A stretch of 60,000 bases of DNA from Symbiodinium natans. Its lineage: Eukaryota; Sar; Dinophyceae; Suessiales; Symbiodiniaceae. Positions 30,596-42,388 of this stretch are shown piece after piece. The stretch spans positions 64,001-124,000 of the forward strand of contig CAJNDS010002094.1 of the NCBI GenBank assembly GCA_905221605.1, in the 5' to 3' direction. The translations under genes and the position numbers were made by a program. Each line of letters begins with the position of its first letter. Within the stretch, counting starts at the first letter, position 1. The notes under the pieces are model-generated. The model made no database searches. It saw only the letters and a list, made by a program, of their open reading frames with translations, and was not told where the DNA came from.

Positions 30596-33517
30596 TCATG
30601 CATTCTGGGTGTCAAGAGAATTCTCGGTTGGCAAGCGATGCTCCTCTGCTGACACCACAGCCACGCAGCATTGCGCACACAGCTTGGCGAGGGGTTCGCG
30701 CACATCAGCCTCTGACATCGCAGGTAGACATTCAAGTAAGTCAATCAAGCTTTTGTGATTGACGAGTACGGCATAGCACAATGCAGCACAGCAAAGCCTT
30801 TGCCTTAGCCTCAACTCTCAGGAGCTCCAAATAAAGCGCCTGCACACGGTGCTTTTTGCTCATGCTGTGCATCGCTGTACGTCGTTGTAGTGCAGTGCAG
30901 TGCACCAGAACAAATAGGCGGCCTCGTCGTCGGGCTCAAGCTGCAGGGTGGATGGCTTCCAAACCTCCACAAAAGCGTGACCAGTTGTGAGCCGTCTACA
31001 AAAAAACACTGATCATTGGCCTCAGCTGGTGTCTCTTTGTAGTCGCTTACCAAGCCCTGCACGTCCTGAGAACCGTACTTTCACGAGCATGGGCGAAGGC
31101 CCAGAAACAGGGATTCAACAGAGATGAATCTGCAAAGATCCTACGCAGATCTACGCAACATGTGCTCGAAACTCTGTCAAATGCCGCATCCTCGTTCCGC
31201 TCGATTGAAAGGTTGGAGGCGCCACTGCACTCCTCAGGCAAGAGACATCGCTTGCTGCTGGGCACTGCATTGGGACTGTAACAAGGGTGCGGGAGCCTCC
31301 AGGTCCTCAAAGCGCCACTCGCCCAATGCCAGAACATGCGGAACAAATCCATTCTCGCCTGCGGCAGTCCACAGAGGAACCAGACTGGCTTGAGCATTGG
31401 GGACTCAGTGTCTCCAGATGCGAGCCTGTGGGGCCTTCACTAGAGCATGGCCGCAGCAGGTGAACGGGAATGCCAACTTGAGGGAGGACCTCGGACAAAC
31501 TCGCGTCGCCTGCATTAATCAAGCAGCTGCTGCTCAAAAGAAGCAGAAGTATTTGACCCTCGGCTCGTGACCGCGACTCCCTCCACGTGGTACATGCTGT
31601 TGCCCTGGAAGACTTTGCATCCAACGAGCCGCACGCAAAACCTGAAGTCATTGGATGAGCAGGGCATCACTGGCTGGGCAATGCGGTCAGATGCATCTTG
31701 CCAGCTCACATCTTAAGCTGGATGGCGAACTAGTAAATTCAAGAACTTCGGTCAGGCATGACAAAAATTGTAGTATTTTGCAACAACGGGTATAGGCAGT
31801 CACTCCACCGAACATCACACTGCTACTGCACACCACCAACACTAGTCGGCTTTAGTCACCTTGAAACAAATCCTGCGTGTCAATGCGTGAAAACATTGTA
31901 GGTGTGGACACATGCCGGTGCAATTGAAATGGAGCTGTTGCAATCAGATTGAACGCGCCAGCAAGGACAGTCAGTCGCATCCAAGCACGAAGTCACTAAG
32001 CACGCTGCTTGAGGTACTCCTTCGAGCGGTGCACAGGCAAGCTAAAGGTTGTCTCAAGAGCACACTCCAACTCACAAAGCTTCATGCCGGGCCAGGGCCA
32101 GTCCTGCATGCCCAGAAATCCTCCAGCCACCAACAGCAAGCGGGCCAAGCTTCCCATTGTCACAAGGGGTTCAGCTTGCACCTCAGCTCCGCTCTGCGAA
32201 TGCTGTGCTTTGAGTGGGTCGTGGTGCTTTGAGTGGGTCCGGGATGCAAGCCACATACTGCCCGCCGTGAGCAACATCTTTCGTTGTCCCCTCGGGAGAA
32301 GCGGTGGCAGCCTGCTTTCATCATATCCACCTCTCACTCTACAGAAGGCTGTCTGAAAGCAGCAACATTAAATCATGCAGGGCTGACTGACTGGCAGAAG
32401 AGCCAGAAAGGCTCTGTTAAGACGCGAAGACTAACATCTTGCCGCTCACGATACACGTGGACTGAAAACTTCTCTTCTTCTTCAACGACCTGCGGAAAAA
32501 GCAGCCAGAACTCGAGCACAAAATACGTGCAAAGACAAATGGCCTGCAGAAGCATTCCTGCCAGCTCCTTTGGCATGGCATCACGAAACGCTGTGTCCCG
32601 GAGAAGCTTCTGGGGCACCTGTGAGTCGTACGAATGTTTACCCCGTGAGAAAGGCGACGGACCATGAAAGCAACTCGCACTCGCCTGCAAACTGATAAGC
32701 TCGCTTGGTGTCAAGTGACGAAGCTCCTGCCATCGCTCAGCACTGGCCTGCAGCAGCACATGAAAGCATGAATGACCACGTGCAACAAATGTCATGCTGC
32801 GCATTTCCATCTGAAGTTGAAAAAAAAGCATCTCAAATACAGATTGTGAGGTGCAGACCAAGCATGGAATGGGCTCCGACTGCGCCACCTCTTCCGACCA
32901 TCTGCTGAGAATCTTGGCCTCGGATACCAACGCAGTCGCAGACCACAGCAGACTCTCGCTTGCGTCATTGCAGGCAGTGTACCTAGATCCTAAGGCGCGC
33001 ACCGCGGCCTGGCGTATGTGCTGCGGCCTTGGCCTTGAATCAACGCAGCATAGCATATAGCATAAAGCTTACCGCTTACCATGTGTTGTAGCCTTGAATC
33101 AGGCTTCGATGCGAGTAGACACTTGCATCCAGGTGAGGAAGCGCTGAAGCAAGGACGGCTGGTGCAACTCTGGTGTTGCAGCTAGACCTGGCAACCTCGG
33201 CACATCTGGCCATCAACATCGACTCTGAAAATTGAGGGACTTCTGAACCGGACGCTGCTTCACAAAGCTCCAGACATCTTGAAGATTCCGTATCTTCGTA
33301 GGTTCTCCACTGCATCCTTTCCAGCCTTCAAGCCGTCACCCACTGCTTCCCAGACCACACCCACACAAGAATGCACAAATTGCGCAATAACTCCACACCA
33401 CAGCCGCGTACGAAAGGACATTGAGCATTTTACTTGTTTAAGTTTGCCCGGTGCAGCCTCGCAAAGGCAGCTGGCCAAGCGAAGGCCAAGGTTCATCGAG
33501 GATGAATCGAAGGACAT
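30596..33517 (-). CDS. Multi-exon minus-strand gene, unrecognised
   Basis: A chain of coding-like exons, high to low coordinate: about 33460-33290 (CGVIAQFVHSCVGVVWEAVG, DGLKAGKDAVENL); about 33300-33080 (TYEDTESSRCLELCEAASGS, CAEVARSSCNTRV); a likely 46-nt GT-AG intron 33034-33079; about 33033-32430 (RQAAVRALGSRYTACNDASE, FEMLFFQLQMEMRS, LLRDTAFRDAMPKELAGMLL); about 32200-32000 (SLARLLLVAGGFLGMQDW); about 31690-31520 (DFRFCVRLVGCKVFQGNSMY); about 31390-31220 (AAGENGFVPHVLALGEWRFE); about 30993-30880 after an acceptor TTTTTTTGTAG (GHAFVEVWKPSTLQLEPDDE); about 30770-30600 (VNHKSLIDLLECLPAMSEAD). Strand, spacing and splice-like joins suggest one gene, possibly two. No domain is recognised. Confidence 0.5.
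33034..33079 (-). other. Candidate 46-nt GT-AG intron flanked by a direct repeat
   Basis: On the minus strand the donor is ATG|GTAAGCGG (33079) and the acceptor ATTCAAG|G (33034). Joining here keeps one reading frame across the junction (NTW, then PRPQHIRQ). An 11-bp direct repeat TGATTCAAGGC lies just before the donor (33101-33091) and at the acceptor (33043-33033), 58 bp apart. Confidence 0.4.
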
Positions 33518-34198
33518 GAGCCTCGGAACTCAAGCCGGAAAGCTGTCAGGCTGTCAGGCCCTGCCCGAAGACTGTCCCAAGGTCCCAAGCATGCCAAGCA
33601 TGCCCTAGTAACATGTGACGTCAACCGCACTCCTGAGGAACTCCTTTTGGGGCCCGCACAAACTTCGGCACACTTGTACCAGGCTTTCTAGTGCTTCCAC
33701 CGGAAGTGGAGCTGCATGCTCACACCCCAGGACGAGAACCTTTAGTCAGATTTACATAGTCAGATCACAGCAATGGAAGGCTCTCTAAGCATCCTTGCCT
33801 GCACCAACTGAGGATCTAAGTTCCGCTGGCCGCCCTGCAGGGACGGCAGCATGGCACTTGCCTGCCACTCAAGCAATGACAACTTCGTGCCAGTCTGCAC
33901 CATGAATGGGGGTACTCCATGGTCTACCCATGTCTACCCCAGGGAAAATGGAGAGAAAGTAGCGGCAACTAGCAGAGTCAGGTTACTTGTCACATTCGCG
34001 GACCGTGGGGCCTATGCCTATGCTCATGCCGGGTCAGCATGTACAGTAGCGCATCTGGGCTGCCTGCTTTGGGCGTTGGGTTGCTTGGAGGATGTAGGAG
34101 CCGAGTAGAGGTGAACCCTTCGCCAATCAGCCCACAAACATGGGCACAAGTGGACAGAGACTTTGCCAGTGCTTACACACTAAAGCGCAGCAGAAGCA

Positions 34199-36130
34199 CT
34201 AGCCAATGACAGTGGAAGAGGAAAAACAGGAAAGGACCCCATTTTCACAAATGAACCCCCAGACGAAAGTGGACACTGAAGGATATTGATGGATTCCCAC
34301 AGCGTGGTTCGGCAAAGTCCATATCAAAGTCGAGACAACAAGACCAGCAAGAGACGTGTGAATCTCAAAAAGAGAGGCGGGCAGACCAAGGGGAGGAGGC
34401 TCTCCACTGCCAGCTCTCGACGTAGGCGCCGCAGCGGCAGCGAGCCGTCTTTGCCCTTCTGCAGCACTGCATCCGAGCGTGGGACCTCTAAAAACCCGAT
34501 GGCGCTTTAGAGTGCAGAGAACCGTGTCATGCTGATTCACCAGGTCGCAGGCCAAGTATCCGAGCAAACTTTTTGCAGCGTCTGACAACTTGCCGGAAGC
34601 CTCAGTTCAAAAGCTGCCTCGACCGCCCTTGAGAAGAGTACAGAGTGTATTACTACAGATTGCACGTGGCACAGGACATCACAGGACAAGCCGACAGCCA
34701 CAAAAAAGTACGGCCTCGATCTCAGATTGATCGCACCCATAGTCCAGGAGGGCCCGCACAACCTACATCGATTCTGCTGTACTTTGCCCGTGGCACCGAC
34801 AGTGAGGTCTCATTGTCCAACGTTTCTGCATGCGCGTGCTGCGGGTTAGTTTCCAACTGTCGTGTTGAGGGCTGCATGGCATGCCTCAAGTCGGCCGGTT
34901 CGAGCTGCGATCGCAAGTGGAGGTCCGAGAGGTCCCTTCGAAGATGGCTCAGTCACACAACGATTACCATCAACGATTACTGTCAAGTTACTGCCATGCG
35001 GGTCATGCACCAGTCCACAGAGCACGGGGCCTTTGAGGATCTCGGACCTGAAGATCGATGTCATCAGAAAGGTCTTTGAGAAATGTTCATCTCTTGACCT
35101 TTGCTGCCTTTGCTGCCTTTGCGGCCTTTGCTGCCTTTGCCGATTAAAAGCAGGCTGTTTTTTTAAGGCTGTGACAACCACGCTCCAAGAGGAGCTCCAC
35201 CATCTCTTGTGAGCACTGATGCTCCACAGCCTTTTAAAGCTTCTCTCAGTGACAAAATGCAACAATCTCACAGTCTCACAAGACAATCGCAAGCTCTCCC
35301 GCTCTCTTTCTCTGCCTGGTGTTGTTAAGCTAACATAAGGTGCCAACGACAGCCAGCACGCTGTTTCCTTGCCGGTCACATGCGGTCAGGTCCGCTCTGT
35401 CCTAGGCCAAAAAGCAAGATACTTGCAGCAGCTGGAGCATGAACATGTCTGAACGGTAGCTGCTAGCCCATGGCCCCATGCCAAGATGCTCACCATCAGA
35501 ACCCTCTTTGCAAGGAAGAGGTCGTTGCGCGGGAGTGCGTGCTTCATTAACCAGTCCTTGCACTCACATGGACAATGGACAGTGGCATTACAGTAGAGCT
35601 ACAGAACCCCATCCCTGACAGTACGACATAGTACGACGCTGGCACAGCTCAGGTCCTGCGTGAGGACCATAGGAGACGGCAGGTTCGCCCGCTTCGGCAG
35701 CGGGACCTTGCCGTAGATAGCAAACCAGTTTGCAATCTTGCACGTACGGCTTCAAAAATGATGAACGTCCTCCATGCAACGTGCGTTAGAGTGCGATGCA
35801 GGGAAAAAAGTGCGGTGGATGGCGTTCTTCACGTCTCAGATCCGAGGCACGCAAGCCGGCAGAACCTCTGGCAAAGTGAGGCTCGTCGCTCTTTCCTGCA
35901 GAAGTCGGCACATGTCTGCACAGCGCTTGTGTTTGCAAGATGTTGCAGGTGATGTGCGGTTCAAGATCCATCTAAGCGTTTCCAAGAGAGCCTTTGCCTT
36001 ATTTTTTCAGAATGCCCTCGCAGTGCTGTTGAAATTCCAGCATCTCGATTTTGTTTTTTCTCAGCAGCTGGGACGAGCGCAATGTGTCCGAGGATATCCG
36101 AGGATAAGCTGAGAATCCGCGAGAACACTG
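34199..36130 (-). CDS. Scattered minus-strand exons, unrecognised
   Basis: Coding-like pieces: about 36060-35960 (KAKALLETLRWILNRTS region); about 35900-35830 (RCADMCRLLQERATSLTLPE); about 35735-35600 (NWFAIYGKVPLPKRANLPSP, then VLTQDLSCASV) after a likely acceptor GTGCAAG|A; about 35080-34850 (VLCGLVHDPHGSNLTVIVDG, then PPLAIAARTGRLEACHAAL, which resembles an ankyrin-repeat helix); about 34590-34500 (DAAKSLLGYLACDLVNQHDT). They may belong to the gene at 30596-33517 or to a separate one upstream. The ankyrin hint is one partial motif only. Confidence 0.35.
35098..35141. repeat. (CCTTTGCTG) 9-bp tandem repeat
   Basis: About five units with one G for T change. On the minus strand it encodes Gln/Arg-rich or Gly/Lys-rich residues depending on frame. 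Confidence 0.9.
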
Positions 36131-36950
36131 TAAGAACTAGAAGGACAGCCACAGCGTCCCATCATTGTCGACGGCCACATTGAAGATATTGAAGCAAGAC
36201 GCTTGCAAACCCAAGAATGCGCGGGCGTTCCACCCCTGCAAAACAGATGCAGCGCTCCTCTCCTTACCTTCCCCTTACCTGCCTTACCTCTCTACGCCTG
36301 CGGTCGTGCTTGGTTACGTCGCGAGTCGTCCAGGAGCTCCCTGCTTGATCCTGCTTGTGTCTCTCTTGCGTGACTTCCCATTGCTTCGTGACTTCCCATT
36401 GCTTCCCCTTCACTCCGGCAGTTTGTCCCAGGCGTCATCCATGGAGAGCACCGTGGAGGCCGAGCGATCCAAAGCCTCCAAAGACTCCGGATCCGACTTG
36501 CCATGCTCTCCCTTCAACTTGCGCAGGGCCGGCGCCAGGCCTGTCAAAGAGAGCACAGAAAACAGGCCTCCTAAGGAACAAATGCACAAGAAAGCGCAGG
36601 TGGGGGAGTGACTACTGACTTAGACTCGCAATTTTTCGAGTCGGGGGCACTTTTGAAGGAGAGCATCAGCATCAAGTCTCCGTTCTGCCCAGGTCGAATA
36701 GACTCATGCCAGCAGCTCACGCGATTCAGCTCACCTCAGTTGCACTTGGATGGAGTGGGTTCTGAGGAGCTAAACCAAAAGGGGCAATACCTGGATCCGA
36801 AACCTGATCCGAAAAATGCAGTGGCCTTCGCGGAAAAAACAGGGGGCTCTATCTGGGAAAGCGAGGGACCCTGATCGCAAACAACCCCAAAACCCTAAAG
36901 ACCCTATAAAATCCTTGAACCTTGCCTGATACTGCCTACATTGGCCTACA
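36131..36950. other. 3' flank of the SET gene, no supported gene
   Basis: A short direct repeat (GTGACTTCCCATTGCTTC, two copies) lies at about 36369-36405. A degenerate telomere-like tract (AACCCCAAAACCCTAAAG) lies at about 36880-36910. The plus-strand frame at 36165-36611 has low-complexity texture and is not called. Confidence 0.5.
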
Positions 36951-36956
36951 GTAGTC

Positions 36957-38219
36957 CTACAGTATTGCCAAGAGACGCAGCCACTGCTGTCCATCATGTT
37001 CACCTTTGCCTTTTAAGATCTCATCCGCTTCAAGAGCCAGGAAGAGGAGGCGCAGGCCCTGCACCGCAAAGTGGTCGTGGTGGAGTTCGCCTTCCACCCG
37101 TGCCTGCAGCTCCCAAAGCGCTTCCTTAGCAGATTTGAGACCGGACCAACGAGCGCAGAGTGCTCCCAGCACGGCGTGCGACAGCTCCGCCTCGAGCTCC
37201 ACCTGCTCGCGCATGGCCCTGCTCCCGCAGCTCGTGCACGAGAACCCGTCGAGCGCGTCAGACGCGTCAGTTCCCAAACTGTTCAGCCCTGAGAGGCATC
37301 TCGTCATTTTCATTTTCCCCGCACAGTTGGTGGCATTGCCTGCACACGGAAGCACCCGACTTGGATCCCCATTGGCAGCCTCAAATCGGCAACGGTCACA
37401 CTCGCAAAGAAATCCCTTGAGATACCACAGCATGCGCCTGCGCTGTGTCAAGGGTGCAAGCGCAACCTGGAGCTTCATGTAGGAGACACCCAAAACATCA
37501 CCTGCTTTGATGGGGCGGCAGGCACGGAAGTGGCCCTCGAAGCGGCCCTCCTCACAGCCATCAACTCCCGCATCTCCATCAGCTGACTCTACAGAGGAGT
37601 AAACCACATTGGGAAGGCAGGAGTGATTGATCATGGTGCCCCACTTCAGTAGGCCACTTGTGCTTCCCGCAGCCTTGCAAGGGTGGCTGTTGACACAGAA
37701 AAGCCGCAAGAGTCGAGACAGCGACAGAAAGTCTAGACCTTCCAACCATGGAAGCTCCTGGCTAATCAGCCATTCGGCGACTTTCGTGGTGGACTGCATC
37801 GTTTCTGAAGCTGGGTGCATCGAATCTTGCATTGCCAGCACTTCCTGCTGGATTTCAGTCTCTGAGTTCAAAAACTCGAAGAGAAGCTTCATATGCTCAT
37901 TATCAAAGATCACAGCGCGAGGGAAACCCGGCTCCCCTTGGATCTCCACTGTTCCAACTTCGGCCGGCACAGGCCGAAACATAGCTAGTGGCGGAAGCTC
38001 TGCGGGCCCCCGCAGAAGAAATTCCTCACGCAGAACCAGGCTGCCGGGCTCGAAATCTGCATCCGCCACCAGTCGCTCCTGCTCCGGCGAATCGGTCCAC
38101 TCCAAGCGAAGCCCGGGTGGTGCTGGCCCGCGAGGCGCGGCGTGAGGAAGTGTCATAAGGACTCCATCCATGGACCACAAAATGCTATGGAGCGGTTGCC
38201 ATGGGGCTGTTGCTATCAC
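36957..38219 (-). CDS. SET-domain methyltransferase, SMYD-like without MYND finger
   Basis: 420 residues in one frame. SET proteins transfer methyl groups from S-adenosylmethionine to lysines. The diagnostic INHSCLPN is at 197-204 and GVSY, with the catalytic-type tyrosine Y247, at 244-247. The post-SET zinc cluster starts at FLCECDRC (C272, C274, C277), with more cysteines at C292, C299, C328 and C331. A helical C-terminal part (336-404) recalls the SMYD tail but is short. The cysteines of a MYND finger, which SMYD proteins insert in the SET domain, are absent. The first 14 residues come from a 41-bp tandem duplication, so translation more likely starts at M17 or M22. The C-terminus may run on past an unrecognised intron. 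The substrate is unknown. Confidence 0.92.
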   Translation of the reverse strand: MIATAPWQPLHSILWSMDGVLMTLPHAAPRGPAPPGLRLEWTDSPEQERLVADADFEPGSLVLREEFLLRGPAELPPLAMFRPVPAEVGTVEIQGEPGFPRAVIFDNEHMKLLFEFLNSETEIQQEVLAMQDSMHPASETMQSTTKVAEWLISQELPWLEGLDFLSLSRLLRLFCVNSHPCKAAGSTSGLLKWGTMINHSCLPNVVYSSVESADGDAGVDGCEEGRFEGHFRACRPIKAGDVLGVSYMKLQVALAPLTQRRRMLWYLKGFLCECDRCRFEAANGDPSRVLPCAGNATNCAGKMKMTRCLSGLNSLGTDASDALDGFSCTSCGSRAMREQVELEAELSHAVLGALCARWSGLKSAKEALWELQARVEGELHHDHFAVQGLRLLFLALEADEILKGKGEHDGQQWLRLLAIL

Positions 38220-38257
38220 AAAATGCTATGGAGCGGTTGCCATGGGGCTGTTGCTAT
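38176..38257. repeat. 41-bp perfect tandem duplication at the SET gene 5' end
   Basis: Copies at 38176-38216 and 38217-38257 are identical, starting CACAAAATGCTATGGAGCGG. The proximal copy is read into the SET frame; the distal copy is upstream. The identity suggests a recent event. Confidence 0.95.
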
Positions 38258-39860
38258 CGAGCTGTTGCGCGAGCATATAGGATATGAGTACGTCTGCATG
38301 TATTCTATGTAGATATGTACATGTGCGTGTGAGTATATGTATATATAGATTGTAGAAGGAACCCATGGATGACTGTGATCGAAGTGATGTGGAGGTAGTA
38401 CGAGTAGCGCTGTTGAGTTTGCCAACCCACCCACAGTTGCGAAGGGGACCGGCAAGCCAAATTTGCCTTTCAGGCCATGTCAGCCATCTCAGAATTGCAA
38501 CATTCAGAAAGAAGACCCAAAAACAACAACACAAGCAACGTGTTACACAAGCCCCAAACACGTTCAGGTCAGTTTTTGGGGGGAGTGGGTGCCATATACA
38601 TTATACAGAGTTGTTTCTGCGTCATTGGACTTCGAAAGAGTCTCTCTGCCCCGCATCCACTGCAAATGGAACCTCCTTCTGCGCCCGTTAAACCCACCCT
38701 CCCGCTGCAATTCAATGCAACTCCTCTGGAAATAACGGACGGGCGCAGTTGCTTCTGCGTATCGGTATCGGGACACAGTCGGCTAACACCGACCATATGG
38801 CAAGCGATGGTATGACTTTCTGTGATTGGGCAGCGCATGGCAGCGCATAGGACGGATAGGACAGATTCCGCTGTTCCACTACAAGGCCTTCAGCACAGAG
38901 AGTCGGATGCCACCATGGAGCATCTTCACCTGCACAGCCTCTGCACGAGCATCACCGGCACACTTCAGAAATCAACTATAAAGTATAATCTGTGCATGCC
39001 ATTGCCAAGGCCTCCTGCTCCTCCTCTACCAGCTCAGCTTCACGCCAGTCCTCGGATAACTAGTGTCGGCTACCCAGGTACGAGTCAGGATGTGACAGAC
39101 AAGGGATGACAGGAGCCCCACGTCATCGTCTTCCTCCTCTTCGGTGGGCTCCGGCTTTCTGCTGCGTCCGGTGAAGAGCTGGCACGGAATTGTGAACACT
39201 TAGTAGCAGCTGGATCCCTCGTTGCTGCATTGTGTTGATTCATGCTGTGTCTGGCATCCATCGTCGTAAGGCCTCATAGAGGTGTGCAGCGCTGGAGTAA
39301 GCATCCGAACTCTCCTGCTGTGGCTGTACGCTACCTGCTCACCTGCTGACGCGCCCGCTACAGCCTTCAACCCCCACAGCAGTGTGCAGCCTCATCCAGC
39401 TGGCTGCGTGACTCGAAAGGCACGTTGACCAGCAGGCGCCCCTGCTTGCCCCTTTTCAGGGGAGCTGCCTGCGCTCCATGATTCATGGTAAAACCAGGAC
39501 ACTCTCTCATACAGTACAGCCGTATAACCTGTCAGGCAGAATAGGCCGAATAAGTCCCAAGCCAGATACAGCCATTCTGCGAGCCGTGTGAGAAGTCGGA
39601 GTAGAGCTGGGCAAAGGTGTGTGCCATCTTGCAAACCACGACGAATCAGTCAATGGCATGCCTTGCCTTGGCTGCCAGGTGGCTCCTGACGCAGGAGAGA
39701 CTCCCATTGAAGCAAGGAATTGCGTGCTACTAGCACCGGTAGTTACAGAATTTATTCTTCATTCTGTTTTCCTGGGGGGTGGGGAGGCGGCCTTTGCTCT
39801 CCAGACATCCCTACTGCCGCAGATGTGTTCAGCCCTGTCCGAACCCTTCTCAGCCTAAGC
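38258..39860. other. Upstream of the SET gene, no firm gene
   Basis: 38270-38360 is AT-rich with TATG/TGTA repeats. The minus-strand frame at about 38838-38580 (SRGVALNCSGRVGL region, CSGCG) has some protein texture but no family. The rest gives nothing I can support. Confidence 0.35.
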
Positions 39861-39899
39861 GTACTACTCCTGCAGCGAACACCCTTCTCCACCAAACTC

Positions 39900-40384
39900 A
39901 AGTACCATCCAGTAGCATCCAGTAACAATGCCGTCTGAAAATATGATGCGGCACTGCTTGGGCTCACAAGAGCTCGCAAGATGGACCACTACAGTCACTA
40001 CAGCTCCCAGACAGCAGGAGCTCCTGGGGACCCGGTGATCCCTGAACGGCGGAGAACTGCAGCACGTCGAAGCTGGCACGGGCTGCATCAAGAGCCAGGG
40101 CGACAGCACCACCTCGGACACACGCAAGCTTTTGTCTAGCAGCCCGGCAAAACTAGAACTCGCATCAATGCATGAAGGGAATGCGAACATTGCAGGCTGG
40201 GTTTGCGAGCAGAGGCCAGCATCCAAGAAGAGTATCCTAGCCTCAAGCCGACAGTCAATCAACATCACAGCATCCGCTCAAAATCACACAACGTCACAGG
40301 CTGCCTGCTGCGACCGGCTGCAAAGACCAAGAATTCGCTTTGCAGCGACCTCAGACTGAGCTCTGCACAGCTTTCCACTTGAAC
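39900..40384 (-). CDS. Coding-like minus-strand exons, unrecognised
   Basis: About 40384-40275 reads CAVQVESCAELSLRSLQSEF, then LVFAAGRSRQPVTLCDFERM. In the next register about 40268-40060 reads DCRLEARILFLDAGLCSQTQ, then GLLDKSLRVSEVVLSPWLLM. The register change sits at about 40265, with an intron or frameshift likely. No family was recognised. From 40690 to 41980 only weak signals are seen on either strand. Confidence 0.4.
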
Positions 40385-41984
40385 AGCACAGGTGCCAGTA
40401 TTCTGGTTTCCAGTTGTGTTGAAATTTCTGAAATGCGGATGCAGATGCTGCACAAGACTTCGAATCTTTGAGCTTCTGGATGTCTTGTTGGCACGTCTCG
40501 GCCTAAGCGCGTGGACGGTCAACTGAGTTCCAACCCATCCGAAGCATGTGCAAAGCGCTCTGACAAATGCGAATGCTCGTGTGAGCTCACGTGAGCTCGT
40601 CAGATAGGTGTTTTGACATTGTTGGGATACCTTCATGACGCTTCGTGGCCTTGAGGCTTCCATGATCACCCATGATTCCACCATGCATCTCAGCCTGGCA
40701 CTGTGACTTGAGAAAGATCTGGCGCCTGCAGGGCGACAAGGGCGAGAGAATTATGATTTACATAGCTGTGCAACCCGACAGCCAGCAAGACAACAAGTTC
40801 CGTTCCGTTCCCTGCAGCTGTTAGGAACTACACACGATGAGGTCTTAAGAGCCTTGCCTCTATGCACTTCTCGCAAAGCAGGAAGGCCGTGCGGGGGCAG
40901 AAGTATGCCACCACGCGGTGCGGCTCCTACGCGTACTGGATACAAAGGAACTTCACCTAAGAACGTTCTCCTATACAACATGGCGCTGAGGAATCTAACA
41001 GATTATATTCAATTGGTAGGACCTCACCATCAGGAATCCGGGCTCCTGCTCGCATGCCCTGCAGCCTCCAGGCCTGAGATCGGGAACAGGCCATCTCCGT
41101 GACATCTGGTTTGTCATGCCACATCCATGTGAGTCGTGGCGCTGCGAAGCGTCTGAGGTGCAAGCATACAGTCATCGGCAGAGCAGCGGACAGGTTCGCC
41201 AAAGAGCGTCCCCCGCAACCCATGTGGAAAGCAGACTTGGTGCAATCCTGTCGGCAAATTTAGGCTCTCCGCCCCGATCATGGATGCACATTGCGGCTGC
41301 ATCCTAGCCTTCCGGATAGCACTCAGGTCTGCACAACTCCAGGGCCTCCACTGATGGGCTCCAAGGATTCAGTCTCGTCTGGTCTGTTTCTTGCAGTGTT
41401 TTGCCAAGGACAGACGCAGCGCAGACCATACAGAGTTCGACAGGATTCAACCGATCTAACGGGATCGGAGACAGTCATGCCTAAGTCCTGCCAAGTAAAT
41501 GCTAAGCAGCAGAAAGTCACAACAAGTCCTGCGTGCGAGGCTTTTCACCAAGTAAGCGCCGTCCCACCGAAAGCCATCGACCGAATTAACAGGAACACTC
41601 TTAAAGGGAGCCTGTTTGGTCTTGGGGGGCACAGGATCCGGCCCCCCACTGGAAGTTCTGGGTTCATGCGTCCATTGTTCTTGATGGGATGAGGTTTGTT
41701 GGGCAGGGCACGGGGGTTCAATTGATTAGGGTCGTCCCCGCTTTTCCTCAGACCTCACGGCGACTAAACGAACATCCATCATCCACGACCCAGGGGCGCG
41801 CTAGGCAAATTATCGTTTGGCGAAGAAGGCGAAAATGGTAGACAACTACTGTCTTGCCAGAGTTTGCCGAAAACTCTCCCACCTTCGGTGACAAAGCAGA
41901 TCTCCGAGTCCACGTACCGTCTCCCACGATTTTAATTAAGTCTGGATGTTTCGCTGCTCCTACGCTCGAAAGTCTGAACACTCG

Positions 41985-42215
41985 CTTGTGCCATCATCTG
42001 TCATTGTGATTGACTGATCGTGTTCTCCCGCATTTGCCAAGGAGATGGCTGGATTGTGCTATAATCTAAGATTCCGGTTCAGTGAGCGAGCTCTCCTATG
42101 TTTATGGTTCGGATGTCTCGACTGCGCTTGAATCAGCGCGTTCTCCCGCGATTGTCGTTCTGCATGTCATGTCGCTTGCGCTATCATCTACCATCTCGGT
42201 TGACTGAACTGCCTG
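41985..42215. repeat. About 65-70-bp degenerate tandem repeat, four copies (family A)
   Basis: Copies begin near 41985, 42052, 42118 and 42170. The shared parts are TTGTGCTATAATCT-like (CTTGTGCCATCATCT, TTGTGCTATAATCT, CTTGCGCTATCATCT), GGTTGACTGA-like and GCGTTCTCCCGC-like. The same words recur at about 56560-56840, so the unit belongs to a dispersed family. Confidence 0.65.
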
Positions 42216-42388
42216 CACAGCTGGACAGTCGTGGAACATACAATTGCGCCAAATGCCTGTGGCTGGACGACACAAGACTTTCTAGTGGTACAGCCGCGGC
42301 ATTCTTATGCTTCCTCGGAACTCAGACCTGGCCTTCTTGACAAGCCATAGATCCACACAAAACCGAGCAGATCTGATTCACTGATTCG

